Positions 1-12,838 of a stretch of DNA of 64,000 bases are shown piece after piece. Source of the stretch: Stenopsyche tienmushanensis (taxonomy: Eukaryota > Arthropoda > Insecta > Trichoptera > Stenopsychidae). Below the pieces are notes generated by a model. The model had not been told where the DNA came from. It searched no databases and saw only the letters and a list, made by a program, of their open reading frames with translations. Each line of letters begins with the position of its first letter. Position 1 is the first letter of the stretch. Location of the stretch: assembly GCA_008973525.1 (NCBI GenBank), contig WACJ01000265.1, forward strand, positions 434,001-498,000, in the 5' to 3' direction. The position numbers were made by a program, and so were the translations under genes.

Positions 1-691
1 AGGATAAGCATCTTGTATTTAAAACTTGATTGTATTTGGATTTAAAATTGCATCACATTCTATTCAATCTATGCCATCATCCAGTTTAGACATATTGAAT
101 AAATATTTGCAAGAATCTATCGCTTAAATATAAACATTGCTTATGTCTTTGTTCCAATATTTATACATTCTTTGCATTGGACTGTATAAACATCCATCGT
201 TGAATAATACAAATTAAATATTTTTTCTGTGTCATAAATAAATATAGCTTTTCTATTTAATGAAATTTCCTATAACTAAGCTAAATCCTACATAGCAGTG
301 TGAATCAAATTTTAAATTAATTCGACTTTAATCGTATCTGATTGTATATATGATGAATAATATTTACATCAAATTTGAATCAAGCAAAATATTATTTTTA
401 GGTATAAATTTATCAAAGAAATATTGCAGATATGATTGTATTATGAAAAACTTTATTGCGTTATTTTTATGTAGAAAAAGTAGTGATATAGATTTAATTC
501 AATTTCTAGTTTCTGAAACATCAAATACTGAAACGATCAATAAAGTTGGGCAAATCGGCCACTTATAGATCATCTACTATCTAAAAGTTTCTATTCAAAC
601 AATCTTTTACACATTAAAATACTCTATCTATAAAAAGCACATTAACACTTTACATCCGAGGTGTTCCGCACTAAACTTTACTCGGAGTCTA
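1..691. other. Non-coding, nothing recognised
   Basis: AT-rich sequence without coding signature or recognisable repeat on either strand. Confidence 0.6.
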
Positions 692-822
692 GTGTCCGAT
701 CGCGAGGCGCTCATTTGTCGTTTCAACGGTTCGAAAAGCGGACCGGTTGAACACAGACCTCGTTGCCACTCCGTCTTAATATCTCATCATTTTTTTGCAG
801 TTATCTTAGCTAGTTTTTTTAG
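692..822 (+). repeat. Interspersed repeat family Q, copy 1
   Basis: About 130 bases shared in inverse orientation with 42088-42360: GCGAGGCGCTCATT, then CGAAAAGCGGACCG, then GCCACTCCGTC, and an AT-rich edge with TTAGCTAGTTTTTTT. No coding potential. The shared edge TTAGCTAGTTTTTTT may mark an element terminus. Confidence 0.7.
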
Positions 823-2384
823 TTTTAATAGCTTAGTTTTGATAGCTCGGATTTGGTATTAGTTATTGATATCTTTCAAATATATTCACAATTGAATTTC
901 CGAATAATGGAAGCATCGCAGCAGTTGGCGGCTTATCGTAAAGCAGGGCATGAGTTTGAACCTTCGTATTCGTAAAGATGGCGCCGAAAGAACTTCAAAG
1001 CTTCAATTAATTAAGGTCGTACTGTATATCAACATGGGATGTTCTTTCTTGATCCGCCAAGTGGATTTTTGGTTCAGCTCCAACTACACGGTTTTTTGTT
1101 TTAACAAAACTGTTTGTTATTCCTCTCATCAACAACTGCGATAGCTTAGCATGAAAATTGAATACAACTGTCAAATATGTTTATTTCCGAGATGAACTCG
1201 TTTTCAACGGTTTCGAGATGAACACGAGTACGTGTACATTAGGGGAAATCTTTTCAGCACTCAATGATACGTCGATTTCAATGCGTTTCTTGGGGGAATT
1301 CCTTCAAAGCCTCTCAGCTTCTGACTCTATTATTTATTCAGCGATTTTGCTCGTGAACGTAACGGAAAGTGTTATCGCAAGACAATTTTAGCAGCGGCTG
1401 ATTGATGAAGCCAGTTCCCCAAATTCATTGAGCCATTGAATAAAGCATTAATTGATAACGTGATTTATGGAAGGATTGGCTTTTATAAAGTGCTTAATTC
1501 CATTTTTTCTACTTTAATTCCATCGTCGTTTCAGTATTACTCATAGTCGGTTTTTGACTCGTTTTCAGCATTATGATAAAGATATCTCAAAATCATTCGA
1601 TTTCAATTGTATGTATATCGGTTCGTTGATAACGTTAATGCTGCTAATTTTTGCATGATTCATGGATTTATATATTTGATATCATTTTTGAAAAACTATT
1701 ATGCAATGTTGAAGGATTATGCATCAATTAATGTCACATTTAGGCAGTAATTCTGTATATTCACACCCATATGTCATAATTAGCTATAATCATTTAATAT
1801 AAAACTTCATTGAAACAGATTAGCAATCAATGTTATATATTAATTTAAATATAGAAATACATAGTAAAGTAAGGAATAAATATCTTAAACATAATTCAGT
1901 GTCAATATATATGGAATTATGACCGAGAGGACTTGAACCACATACATATTCATGCCACCGTGCTAATCTTCAATCCAATTATCTTCTGTTATCCAAATAG
2001 ACTGAGTTCTGCCAATGGAAATCCAATTTTACGTCAACTACCGGCTTATTCAACTGATTGTAATGCATTTTCCGAAACACAATGAATTCCACTTGCCTGG
2101 AACATCGGCTAATCAGGATAGCCATTTATTCCATTCAAAACTTGAACGTGAACAAATCATAAGCATTTATCATGTAGGCTACCTAAATGAGCGTGTTAAA
2201 AAGAACTGAAATTAATTTATCCTTTTAGACTGCATTTTGTCATATTTTCATTATGTTTCGTAATAAACTATGAAAGAAATCAATGGACTTATTTATTGAG
2301 CATAATATATAATTTTATTACATATTTATATTAAAATCCCCTTTGTTCAGTGTAATTTAGCAATGTTTCAATATTCAACGTCGT
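823..2384. other. Non-coding, nothing recognised
   Basis: No exon-like block matches the missing DAGL N-terminus, and no repeat seen elsewhere in the window occurs here. Confidence 0.55.
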
Positions 2385-3110
2385 TTAATAACAAATGTAG
2401 TCACTGGTATCTTGTTCACTTCTAATGTCACTCTCATTTTCTTCCTCTTGAGAAACAAAAAAAAGGAAATCTATATCATCCATGAATTCAAAATCTGGAT
2501 CAATTAAATCACGATCGAGCCACTCCTCGACGTTTTCCCTATCCAAAACATTTTAACTTTTCCAATAATTCACATATTTCAGTTATATCTTTCTCTATCA
2601 TCGAACAAAAAATTCTTGCTTTACTTTTAAACAATATCGTGTTATTCTGTGTATAACGTCCAATATCGTATTTTTTCTCCAGAAAATGATTAAGTTAAAG
2701 ATAAAGACGTTTCATTGATGCTATAACGCCTTATTCCATGGGTTGGATTAAAGATATCACATTAGGGGGCAAACATTTTGCAACCATAAGTTTATCGCTT
2801 ATTTTCAATATCCTTTCGTTCTGATGAGAATGGGCAAAAAAATACTGCTTTCTGTGGTAATTTTTAAAATCTTATACCACTGGAATCCATTTCTTCTTGA
2901 ACCAATCTTCAAAAATATCCTTCTCCATCCGTGTTCCTTTCTGGCAATAATAATCGGTAGGAAGATTTTTCATTGAAGTGCCCTTAAAAGATCTTGGTTT
3001 ACATTAGCTTTATCAATCACCAAAATATTCATTTTATGAGTTCCTGATGCATTTCCAGTTTCTTATTACTTCGGTTCTTTTCTCACAATCTTACACTTCT
3101 TGTGAACTCT
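2385..3110 (-). pseudogene. Fossil pogo/Tigger-like DDE transposase
   Basis: Reading the minus strand from right to left, with frameshifts and stops, gives blocks typical of pogo/Tigger (Tc1-mariner superfamily, jerky-like) transposases in the right order: GNASGTHKMNILVIDKANVN, SFKGTSMKNLPTDYYCQKGT, EKDIFEDWFKKKWIPVV, LPPNVISLIQPME (stop) GVIASMKR, and a C-terminal NVEEWLDRDLIDPDFEF ending in stop at 2385. The N-terminal DNA-binding half is not recognisable. Several in-frame stops and at least two frame changes show it is dead. pogo-like TIR sequence lies just to the right (3665-3702). Confidence 0.85.
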
Positions 3111-3235
3111 GCCTCGTATAACCAAGATATTTAAGACGTGAAAACAGGCGTTTGTTTTAGTAGTTAAGGCACAAGCGTCATCCTTATCGCTTTGGAGAGT
3201 TTTATTTCTTTAATATTGATCTGTTTACACTCTTC

Positions 3236-3702
3236 TTGTGCGATTTTTTTTTGTGCGATTTCAAAGTTATGCAATTTTTTAAAGCATTTTTTTTAATTTC
3301 ACAAAGAGTACGTATCGAGATATTTTGGATAAAATATAAAATAAATCATCAACACTAACCAACATTTGGAAAAAAAACTGTAAATCATATTGCATCTGCT
3401 ATCGCTAAATTAAGACCACGTCCTTTATTCTGGCTTAGATTTTTTAAAAAAATGATTTCGTTTTTTTTTGCATTTTTTTTTAAAATACACTCTCCAAAGA
3501 AATTTTCAAAATTCCAACTACTTGACTGAATAAAAATGAAATGACTGACTTTAAAATTGACTTGACTGAATTTTTTAAAATCTTTTTCTATGTAAGTCAT
3601 AGCTTTTTTTGTGCGATTTTCCGCGGAACACATTTACCGCACAAAAAAAGGTTTAATAATCCAAAAACCGGATAATCTGCACCCGGATAATCGAGAGTAT
3701 AG
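3236..3702 (-). mobile_element. 5' end of pogo/Tigger-like element with CGCA(C/T)AAAA repeats and TIR
   Basis: This joins the fossil transposase on its 5' side. It contains GTGCGATTTTCCGCGGAACA and CCGCACAAAAAAAGG, followed by CCGGATAATCTGCACCCGG and ATAATCGAGAGTATAGCG. Read on the minus strand, TATACTCTCGATTATCCGG resembles the ends of Tigger elements. The same GCGGTA-ATGCG-TCCGCGGAAAATCGCAC block recurs at 62500-62640 and 41648-41745. Confidence 0.65.
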
Positions 3703-5640
3703 CGTATTTTTGTGAATGATATGAAGAATACTATTATATATATAAAATAGCTTGTGAATTTGTTTCTATCTGATTTCTATTGGTCATCGTAGGCATATTT
3801 TCGACTTTTTTTGTTGGCTACAAAAAAAGCACCCCTCGTCCGTATGTGTAAATGCAATTGAAGTAGACAGTGCTAAAAGGTAGGGCGTGTTTCCGAATGC
3901 AGAAGTTTAGTTACCCTTTCTTACATCACCCGCGGGCAGAAGAACTCGAGGGGTGAGAAACTCCAGGACACTCCAGAGGCTGATGCATATTTGATGATGT
4001 GATGTATGTTCCATGTCCTAACTGCACGTCCAATTATAGTGTTGCAACTGGAATTTATGCACTACCGATGGACTAAAATGTCATCTTAGTATTCCGGAAC
4101 ATGTCCTTGCGACGCTGCTCTTGTATATATTCGCCGCCATATTGACGCTGATAAATAGCGTCATAATGGAAGGATGAGGACGAATTTGACGGCTAGAATC
4201 GATTGCGTGGAGTGGAGGATCAAATTTTCATTTGGACACTTTCCAACAATTTATACAACTTAAATTCGTCCATCTATGATGTCGCATCCATAAGGTACTT
4301 AAGAGTTCTATTTTTCGAGTTTTATATACTTAGCGAAGACGGCTCATAATAATACTGATGAAATAACATGTTTTATGTTGGAATTTTATGCCATGAAACA
4401 AATATTACGATGGAGAGCTTAGTTTGGAAATCTCGAAGTTTGTTCTTCTTTTTGGTAAGGGGGCCACTCCCCAAGGAGCTGATTCATCATTACCAGGTGT
4501 CTGAAGATTTATTTGCTCGGTTCAGATGTGGCTTAAATCGCACGGAAACATTTCTGTGGAGACTATACATCTTATTTATTGCCATAAGACATAATTCAAA
4601 GTTATCAATTTCAATACATTAGGAACATCAAAAAATATTGTCGTTTTTTTTTAGCATGCAGGACACTGAACAAATGCTTAAATTTAAATTAAGCGACAAA
4701 ATTCACTGCTGCCACAGAATAATGTTAACACAGTTCGCAGTCTAAAATTTGTAACTGATTTAACTTTTCCTTGTTAGCGCCGACTTGCCTGTATTAGGAA
4801 ATGTTCTAATTGAGCTAACGAGAAAACGGTAGACCAATTAATCCATTGTGCCCAAAACTGGTCACAAACAGAATGATTTACGAATTTTATGTAATTTATG
4901 TTAATTACATCCAATGGAAGCCTTTCGGCGGTCTTCATGATACGGATTATAATTCATTTTAAAATGCGCATTGTCCTTTTTATGTTAATATCCAAAATAA
5001 ACGAAAAATTAATGGCATTGGTTTTGGGCCCAACCCCGTATTTAATCTCTTCATAAGCTCCCTTATTCCTGTTGCACGCCATTCCATAATTGCTCTTGTC
5101 CCTCATTTACCAATCTGTTTCCCCTCTTGTCCTCGTTCATGGTCGGCGTGAACATTTGCGAAATCAAGTGTAAAATTACCAACACGCCAAATATTATATA
5201 AAAGTTGTCTTATTTTCTTCCCAATTCATTAACAATAATTTTTTGCTAATTTTAAAAAACAATTGACGTTTTTGTACTTATTGTTTTTTTTATAATCTCC
5301 GTATGTTTTGCATAAACAATAGATAGTTTAAATAAAACTATACCAGGAAATTTGGGAGATTTGTAGTATTAATATTCTCGATACAGATTTAGCTTAGTTT
5401 CCAGTTTCAAGCATTAAACACGATCAATAAAGTTGGATAGGGATATCTATTTACAAATGATTTACTTCTTCATTTATATACCCTTCCTCATTTCAAAAAT
5501 ATCTATTTATGTGACCTAGTCGTAATTTAACCATATGTTACGATATGAAGATATTATAAAAACTTCCCTAGTAAAATCCCTATTAATATACTTTAAAAAG
5601 AAAAGTCAAAATAACCAATATTTTTATATTATAAAAATGA
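3703..5640. other. Non-coding, nothing recognised
   Basis: No exon or repeat match found. Around 3830-4210 the DNA is less AT-rich, without a reading frame I can interpret. Confidence 0.5.
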
Positions 5641-5676
5641 TTGTCAGAGCTTAATTCGATAGTGAAATGTATTATT

Positions 5677-5990
5677 TGTCTGTCTGTCTGTCTGTTTGTT
5701 CGATATACTAAAATATTGTATACTCTGAGCGATCAGGACCAAATTTTAACTTGCATAAAACATAGGCTTCCTCCATTCCTCATTTATGTTGAAGACCATG
5801 CGTTCCAAAATTTTACTCAATCGCATTCTAGGACTTTGAGGAATACATAGACAGCCCACTTTACCACCCGGATATCTCAAGAGCTCCCCAGGACCGTATT
5901 TTGTATACATCATTACATTTTCAGGTCTACCCAAAGCAAAACACCCCCTTCGATGCTTTAATGTACATGTATATTTAATGGAATTTTCCT
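5677..5990. repeat. (TCTG)n microsatellite followed by interspersed-repeat-like sequence
   Basis: About four and a half TGTC units are followed by GCGATCAGGACCAAATTTTA and ACATAGGC. This arrangement (TCTG tract, then a block with ACATAGGC) resembles short repeats common in many arthropod genomes. I cannot name the family. The reading frames through it carry no recognisable protein. Confidence 0.45.
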
Positions 5991-8900
5991 CCATGTATTT
6001 TGGACAAATTTTCATATATTTTATAGTTAACTTACAGCATTTTAGATATTGTTTTCAAAAATTAATGGGAATAGCCTTAATCACTTCAGAACACCATGAG
6101 ACACTTTGAGAATTTATAGAATACTTAATAATACGCTAGAAAGCTACCTATATTAAAAAAATGGATATTCAGAAAATTTTTGAAAATAAAAATGATTTAT
6201 AATCTTGAGATAAATTTTTCATAGATCATAAATTTCATAGTACATCACACTAAATGATTACAAATTCACTCGCTTGGAGTAGTCAAACATCTCATATTGG
6301 CTCCTATATTATTTTGTGTCTTATAAGACCTATAAAATACAAAAATTAAGATCTCAGATTAAGAAAGAGCAAATATCCTGAAAGGCTTACGTATTATACA
6401 AGCAACACCATCTTGAATATTGTATTTTCAAACAAGAAAGTGTCAACAGGACGAAGTCTCGTAAGCGATTTTATTGTCTCCTTTGAATATCTTTTCATTG
6501 AGCTCTTCATTCTTGTTGATTTAAGTTGTTCTAAATGTTAAGCTTCTGGGCTTTACTGAAGATTTAGACTTGTTACTTGTAGTAAATTTGTATTAATGAC
6601 TTATTGTCCTTACAAAAATAATAGCACTGAATGATAAATGTTAATAAAGCATGATGCCAAATAACTAGAACATGATCTTAACACTCTCGTCGCCCAGTCT
6701 GAATCAGTGTTGTTTCTTACGGGGCCCAAATATGATATTTGGAGCGTAAACAGAACGAATAGCGATGTGATATTATAACGCACGGGATAAACATGAAGAA
6801 TGCGAGATGTCGCACATCTTCTCTGAGACGTTATTTATCTTAGATTGATAATCTTCACCAATTACTCTGTCATTAGCTAAACTAACGAAAATAAAGTGAA
6901 GATAATCAATTGCGAACAGACAAGGGTAAGAATGCATGTTTTTAAGTCGATCTCGAAAGATATTCAGACAGTTGTCGTCTGGAAGATATTATAGAAAGAT
7001 GTTCAACGTGTAAAGTTAACATTTGTAAGTCTTTATAGAAATACGTATATATCAGTTTTTTTTTATACTCAAATCAGAAAATTCCGGGAACTTCTAATAA
7101 AAGAATGGTTGTGGTTGGCAAATGCTAGGCCCGACAATAAAAAGAAGAAAGGGTTCAGGGTTTAGAAATTGATAAAAATCCGCAAGGCAAATCTATTAAA
7201 AGGAGTTGTACTCTGTGTTATAAAAAGATGAGATAAATTCTCGATCGCCAGGAAGCAAAAAAATAAAGAAGGTCGCAATATATTGACCTAATTGTAATTG
7301 TAAATAATATATATTTTTATATTCTACTTATTTTGTATTTGCATGTGCTAATTCCATCAAATAACTTTTTAAATCGTATTAATATTTAAGCCGAGGAAGA
7401 AAACGTCCACCGAAATTACGCGGGGGAACGCCCGTCGCGCATCTGGTGGACGTAGCGATGAACGAGTTAAAAATGTATAGAATTTGACGTCCAAGATTAG
7501 AATGAACTTTGTAAATACAATGTATGTATTGCGTTTAACCCTTTTTACTATGATTAGGCTGGAATCAATAGCATCTTTATATTGTACAGGTAAAAAATAT
7601 GAATTATAAATCAATGAGATTATATTTCAATTTGCTGAATGTGTTTCACGATTCGTGCTATTTATATTTGAAATGTGACGATGTTTATTATTTTTATACT
7701 GATAAACGCACCAGGACCTCGCTCATGTTTTGCTCGATTTTGTTGGATTTCGTTGAACGCACGTCGTACGATATTTTAGATCAAGGGGCTAAGTAAGTGC
7801 TTGCCTTTTCGAAATCGAGTACACCCTAAAAAAATGTTACATTGTAAATATGGAAAGAGCTAATGTAATTTGTTGGCCGTTCGTGTAATACGATCGCTCC
7901 CAGAGCTACCATCAATGTAAATTTGCAAACATTTAATGATGAAAACAAATTTTCGTTAAATCTGGAATATTTAGCACGGATTGATAGAGTTAAAAAATGA
8001 TAGAAAGCAAATGAATTGTTTCTTTGTTGTTATTGATTTTGCCGATGTATGAATCATATATCGCTTGAAAGTATTATACGATGTAATGTATTTTTAAATA
8101 GAATGGAATTGCAATTGAAAACATTTTGGCCATGACCCAAACGCCCCCTTTTTACTTAGATGATTGCACGTCACGTCAATCATCCGCCTTTAATATATCA
8201 AAGAAGATTTGACCATAAATTTCTTTCGGAATTTTTCAAGCCTTTACTATCGAAATATGCCACTTTTTCATGTCGACGGAAGGACAGTGATGTCTCGAGA
8301 TATTTATAAATATATACGAATCTGTATCCGGTCGTCCTTTGATATTTTGCTAAGTGAGTGGTCCCTAACCGGGGCTTTCTTTTAGCCCTTAAATCTTGAT
8401 TTAATTTTGGAGGACGAATTTTTTTCTTTATTTTCCTACCTTTTATACTTTAATCCGACCTTTTTTGGAAGATTAGCGATAGACGACTGGACTTTTTTTT
8501 CTTGCAAAACTCCTCGTAAACTGTTTTTGCTTTTTCCGCTTTTCACACGAATTGATTTCTTCGGATGCTATCGTTTCTTTTCGTCATTTGCGGATGAATA
8601 CTCGCTTCCTTGGCTTCACAATAGAATAATTGCATCTGGTGAAAATAGAGGTTGATCTATCTATCATTGACATTTGTACAATGGCTTACAGGACGTGACT
8701 TACGAATGAATTGATTGTGCCTTTTGAAAGGGATTATCATAAGTTGATTCCGTATTTGATCAATTAAGTCAAAGGTGAATGCGACTTATTGACCCTTCTT
8801 GTCCCCTAACGTTCCACTCGAACACCTGTTAATCCATCTTCTGCTAATCCACCATCCATCACACCGTCAACTGATAATCCTATTTTCCGACACTGATTTT

Positions 8901-10021
8901 CTCCGTATCACAAAAAATATCTGCATCAGACAAAATAGGCGTACAAACCTAAAATAGATTTTTATTCGATTTAAATCGACTCTCTTTTTATGCGATAGAT
9001 ACAATCCATAATTTTCTAAAATCACATAAAAAAGCATAAATCCCCCATTTCTATCTAAATTTTAAATTAAAAAAGGAAAGGGGCATTAACTGTATATGGT
9101 TTGTATGATTTTTTAATGAAACCTTTTTGGACTTATTCGATCCATTCACTTTGGCCTATAAGTATTTTAGCTGATTATTCCACTTCATTGGCTAATATTT
9201 TGTCCCCTGCTTGTTTTTCTTGGCGTACTGCCCAAAACCAACAGTTTACTTAGCTCTTCTAAGCCTCCAAAGTTCGCGTGTCTAAGGGATTACAATATAT
9301 GGTGCAGGTAAACAGATACGAGCCTCTTTGGATACTTAGAACTTTGAAAGTAGAATCAGACCCTGATTCATTCCGTTCCGGTGAGCTTTCCTAAAATTCT
9401 TCTAAGTAAACGAACCCCTACTAATGCATCTCCATTTTTCGGATCTCTTCGTACGTCGTAGGTATGGGATCCAGCTATATTATATTATTTTCCATTTATT
9501 CGTTCCAAAATTATGAATGAATTAACATGTTAAATAAGCATATCTTATTTTATCCAATTAAATACGGAAAAATACTTCTATATTACAAAAAGTTCATTAA
9601 ATGCTAAACGCTTGCGTGTTATTGATTGTTATGGAATTGTTAGTAGTTGAAATGATTTATCACATTTCTGATACTATTTAAGTCTAAATAAATATTAGCC
9701 ACTAGGTATAATAAAACTCCAAAACATTGCAATTCTAAATGTCGTTGGGTTATTAAAAATGAAGTCAATCAAATACTACATTTGGTCAGTGTAGTTATAT
9801 AGAGTAGAATCATGGACCCTCAAAGTTAATGATATGAATCTACTGCAAGCATTTGAAATGTGGGTACACTGGAAAATACTATTGATACCCTAAACGGATA
9901 TGGTCAACAACACAAATAAGCTTTGCGATAGAGAGTATAGAGAGTTTCTGAATACATAATATTAAAACCCGAAATGTTCCTATTTAGGCCATACGGAATT
10001 GAAAAGGCGTTTGGTATAGGA
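5991..10021. other. Non-coding, nothing recognised apart from one TTAA-type repeat edge
   Basis: No coding block found. A TTAACACTCTCGTCGCCC edge at 6678 resembles piggyBac-like repeat ends (see findings). Confidence 0.5.
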
Positions 10022-10110
10022 GGCAGCGACTGAAATTTTAAACCAAGCTTCCAATATTGCGGACATTAATAACAGTTTTAGAAACCTGAATAATTGTACA
10101 TACCGACATC
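10022..10110 (+). repeat. Interspersed repeat family R, copy 1
   Basis: Shares GGCAGCGACTGAAATTTT and AATATTGCGGACATTAATAA with the inverted copy at 48541-48652, and the downstream TAATAACA-TTT-GAAAC-TGAATAATTG part with 30231-30330. Confidence 0.7.
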
Positions 10111-10394
10111 AAATTAAAATCTAAAAAGCTATTTTTTTTGTCTACAGGTAATTTACGTTGATTATTGTTAAATAAACGTCATCTACTTTCACTAAAAGGT
10201 GACTAGAGCTTCGATAGACGTGGCTAAAGCTGTATTTCGGGAACTTGATTGAAGTATAGCAACTGTCAAAGTATTGCAATATTAAGTACATGTAATATTT
10301 ATCTCTCTCTGTCTGAAATTGTAAATAAATATTTTAGACTATTGTTTCCCCTGTTATAATTGATCAGAAAAACTGCTTGACGTGCAGTCACTCT

Positions 10395-11151
10395 TAGGGA
10401 ATCCAATCCCGAGTCAAAATTACCATCCCGGAATTTCGGGATTGCATTAGACCATCCCGGGATCCAAGAATCAAGATTTTCAATAGTTTACGAAATTACA
10501 TTGATAAATTTTAATAAAAAATTACTAATAAGTCCATTTGTTTAACATAAAAAAATAGTTTTAAGGCGAAAGAGTTTTATTAATTTAAGAAAAGATAAAT
10601 ATACAATTCAAAAATAGATTTTGTCAGACATTTTGTCATCAATACGACTAATAAAATTCCTTTTTGCCGAGACACGAACTAAAACTCGCAAAATTCCCGA
10701 TTTACCGACAAATTATTTATTTCCGTCGCTGCCGATGAATACTTATATACTATAATGCTTTTATGTGGTTCGTAATTATATTACGGAAGAATACAAAAAT
10801 TCTGAACCCCGTATCTATTATATTTCACATCAATATTCCCATTATTAAAGTCGAAGTGTAGTAAATACATCACCGGTAGGGAAAGATTAATATAACAATT
10901 TGAAAATCACAGAGGCAGGCAGTTACTGCCCTTAGGCGTCGCCTAAGCTTGCCAATCAGTAATTACGCCACTGTGTCCAAGCGTCCAGATTTCGGTAGGA
11001 ATGTCTCGATTTAGTAGCCTTCATCGTACTGGTGAGGTGTACGATTTCCGTTAGATAAAAATTTCAATCCCGAATTTTTCGGGATCACGTTTATTAATCC
11101 GGGGTTCATGAGTACCTAAAACTGTCCGGGATCCCGGGATTGGATTCCCTA
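10395..11151 (-). mobile_element. hAT-family non-autonomous element, copy H1
   Basis: The ends are the perfect 17-base inverted repeat TAGGGAATCCAATCCCG and its complement. Inside, further CCCGGGAT-type subterminal repeats occur near both ends. The orientation is opposite to copy H2, which carries the transposase fragment. The flanking 8-mers do not match, so the target duplication is lost or the copy was moved. Similarity to H2 continues about 45 bases beyond the left TIR. Confidence 0.85.
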
Positions 11152-12733
11152 CTTCTGGTGAAGTTCGAATACATTGCCTTCTTTTCTGCACACATCCTAA
11201 CTATTTAATTTTTTTGGTTTTTTTGCTAATTTTATTACACCTCATATGGTCTTAAGTAAGTAAGTAATTTTATTGATAAGTTAAACTTTTGCTTTTTTAT
11301 CTGTCGTTTATCTTTCCATAGGAACGCCTTAAAATAATTTAAAAAATAAAAGCTGCATACAAAATGAAATACATCGATAAAATTTATACACCAAGCATAT
11401 GTTAACTTTTATTTTTAACAGTTCTATGGTATTTAAATCGAAATAGTGGCTTCATATGTTCAATAACTATAGCAATTCATATTTGTATGCTGTCTGGATA
11501 TTAGATTCATTCCGGCGACGATGTTAGTTTCTCTCGCATTTCCCCAACCAAATTGTTTGCAATATTTGATACGAATAGAGTTGATAATTAGAGATAGCAA
11601 TTGCTCGCTACCAATTTTCTTCTCTTCGCTGTTGATATTACAACAGAATTAATTTTAGCTCGTGATTCCTCCTAAATTTGGGTACCCCGAGACGAAATTA
11701 ATGACGAGGACCTTCCGTCGGGGGTGCGTCGCTTAATTCGATACCCGAGGGCCTCCATTGTGCTCTAAGTTCTTTCGAATCAATCTGCAGAAAAAGTTGC
11801 CAAATAATTATTTGGTCCACCATTGGAGGACTTGCGAATTTCGGGGGCAGTAATCGTATCCAATGAGAGTTTATTGAATTGCCCGAGTAAATGAATTATT
11901 TAGTAGAAACGGAAAATAACGAGCGGAATAAAATAAACATCCGGATTTTCCGTTTGAAGGAACGTTAAACGCAGCGAATAATTTTACGGTTTGTAAGAAC
12001 GCAGATTTGCTGGAATATTTCATGTAATATTCTGCTGGAGTAATGAATCGCACTCCTCGTTTGTACTGAATTTATTTAAACGAGGGCTCTAATCCGTTCA
12101 CGTGTGAGCTATTTGCTATATCGTAATCTTTTATGATTACAATGAAGGGGCAAATGGGGTGTGGATATGTATTTTTTTTATTATTTAATATCATTTGTCC
12201 CGAGGGGATGCCCTTAAAAATAGCCACAATCCCGAGACGATTTTTTGAAAAACACTCAGCATTGAACCAAATATACATTCATATTGAAACTTTGCTTTAG
12301 AATGACGTTGTACATTTAAAATAACATTGAAATTGAAGAGAAAGAATAAAGAAATATATAGAAATGAAAATGTTGATACAAAGACGACTGCTGTGTAATT
12401 CCTAGACTTTAAGATACGTTTCATTTTCTATATGTTATGTTAATGATGCTTATTTACGATACACAATGATTCTATTAACATTTTGATTTCAGACTATATA
12501 GGGTGTTTTGTATATGGATCGACAAAATTTTTTTGGGGGTTAGTTGGGTCTTTTGCTCTGTTTCACACATAGATCCTATGTTCGTAGTGTCAGGGTTGTC
12601 GAAATATATATTTTTTTAACACTGAAGAAATAACCAAAATTTCACCTTTAAATCGTAATAACTTTTTAATCTGTGGTTGTAATAGCATGAAATAACTATT
12701 TTTGTATTTGGCGGCTCTATTCCGTGACTCGCA
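11152..12733. other. Non-coding, CpG-richer patch
   Basis: Around 11500-12060 CpG dinucleotides are frequent (for example GGACCTTCCGTCGGGGGTGC). No coding signature or repeat match. Possible regulatory DNA, by inference only. From 12490 the sequence may belong to the mariner remnant that follows. Confidence 0.4.
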
Positions 12734-12838
12734 CGGTCTCCAGATCTGACACCACTGGATTTCTTTGTCTGGGGACGTGCAAAAAAAATAATTTACACAA
12801 TAGAGGCACCCACAAAAGAAATCCTAATTAAAAGAATA
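12734..12838 (+). pseudogene. Fossil Tc1/mariner-type transposase C-terminal fragment
   Basis: Open frame RSPDLTPLDFFVWGRAKKII followed by YTIEAPTKEILIKRI. The SPDLTPLDFFxWG block, followed by K-x-x-Y and a Pro-Thr motif, is the third catalytic region of insect mariner-like transposases. No intact upstream or downstream transposase remains. Confidence 0.8.

Noticed and set aside
1921..1995. tRNA-like minus-strand sequence with TAGCACGGTGG and GGTTCAAGTCC
   Set aside because: Resembles A and B boxes, but they are only about 23 bases apart and no acceptor or T stem pairs properly, so it is not a tRNA gene.
5746..6015. 89-codon minus-strand ORF
   Set aside because: Lies in an interspersed-repeat-like block next to a TCTG tract and has no recognisable domain.
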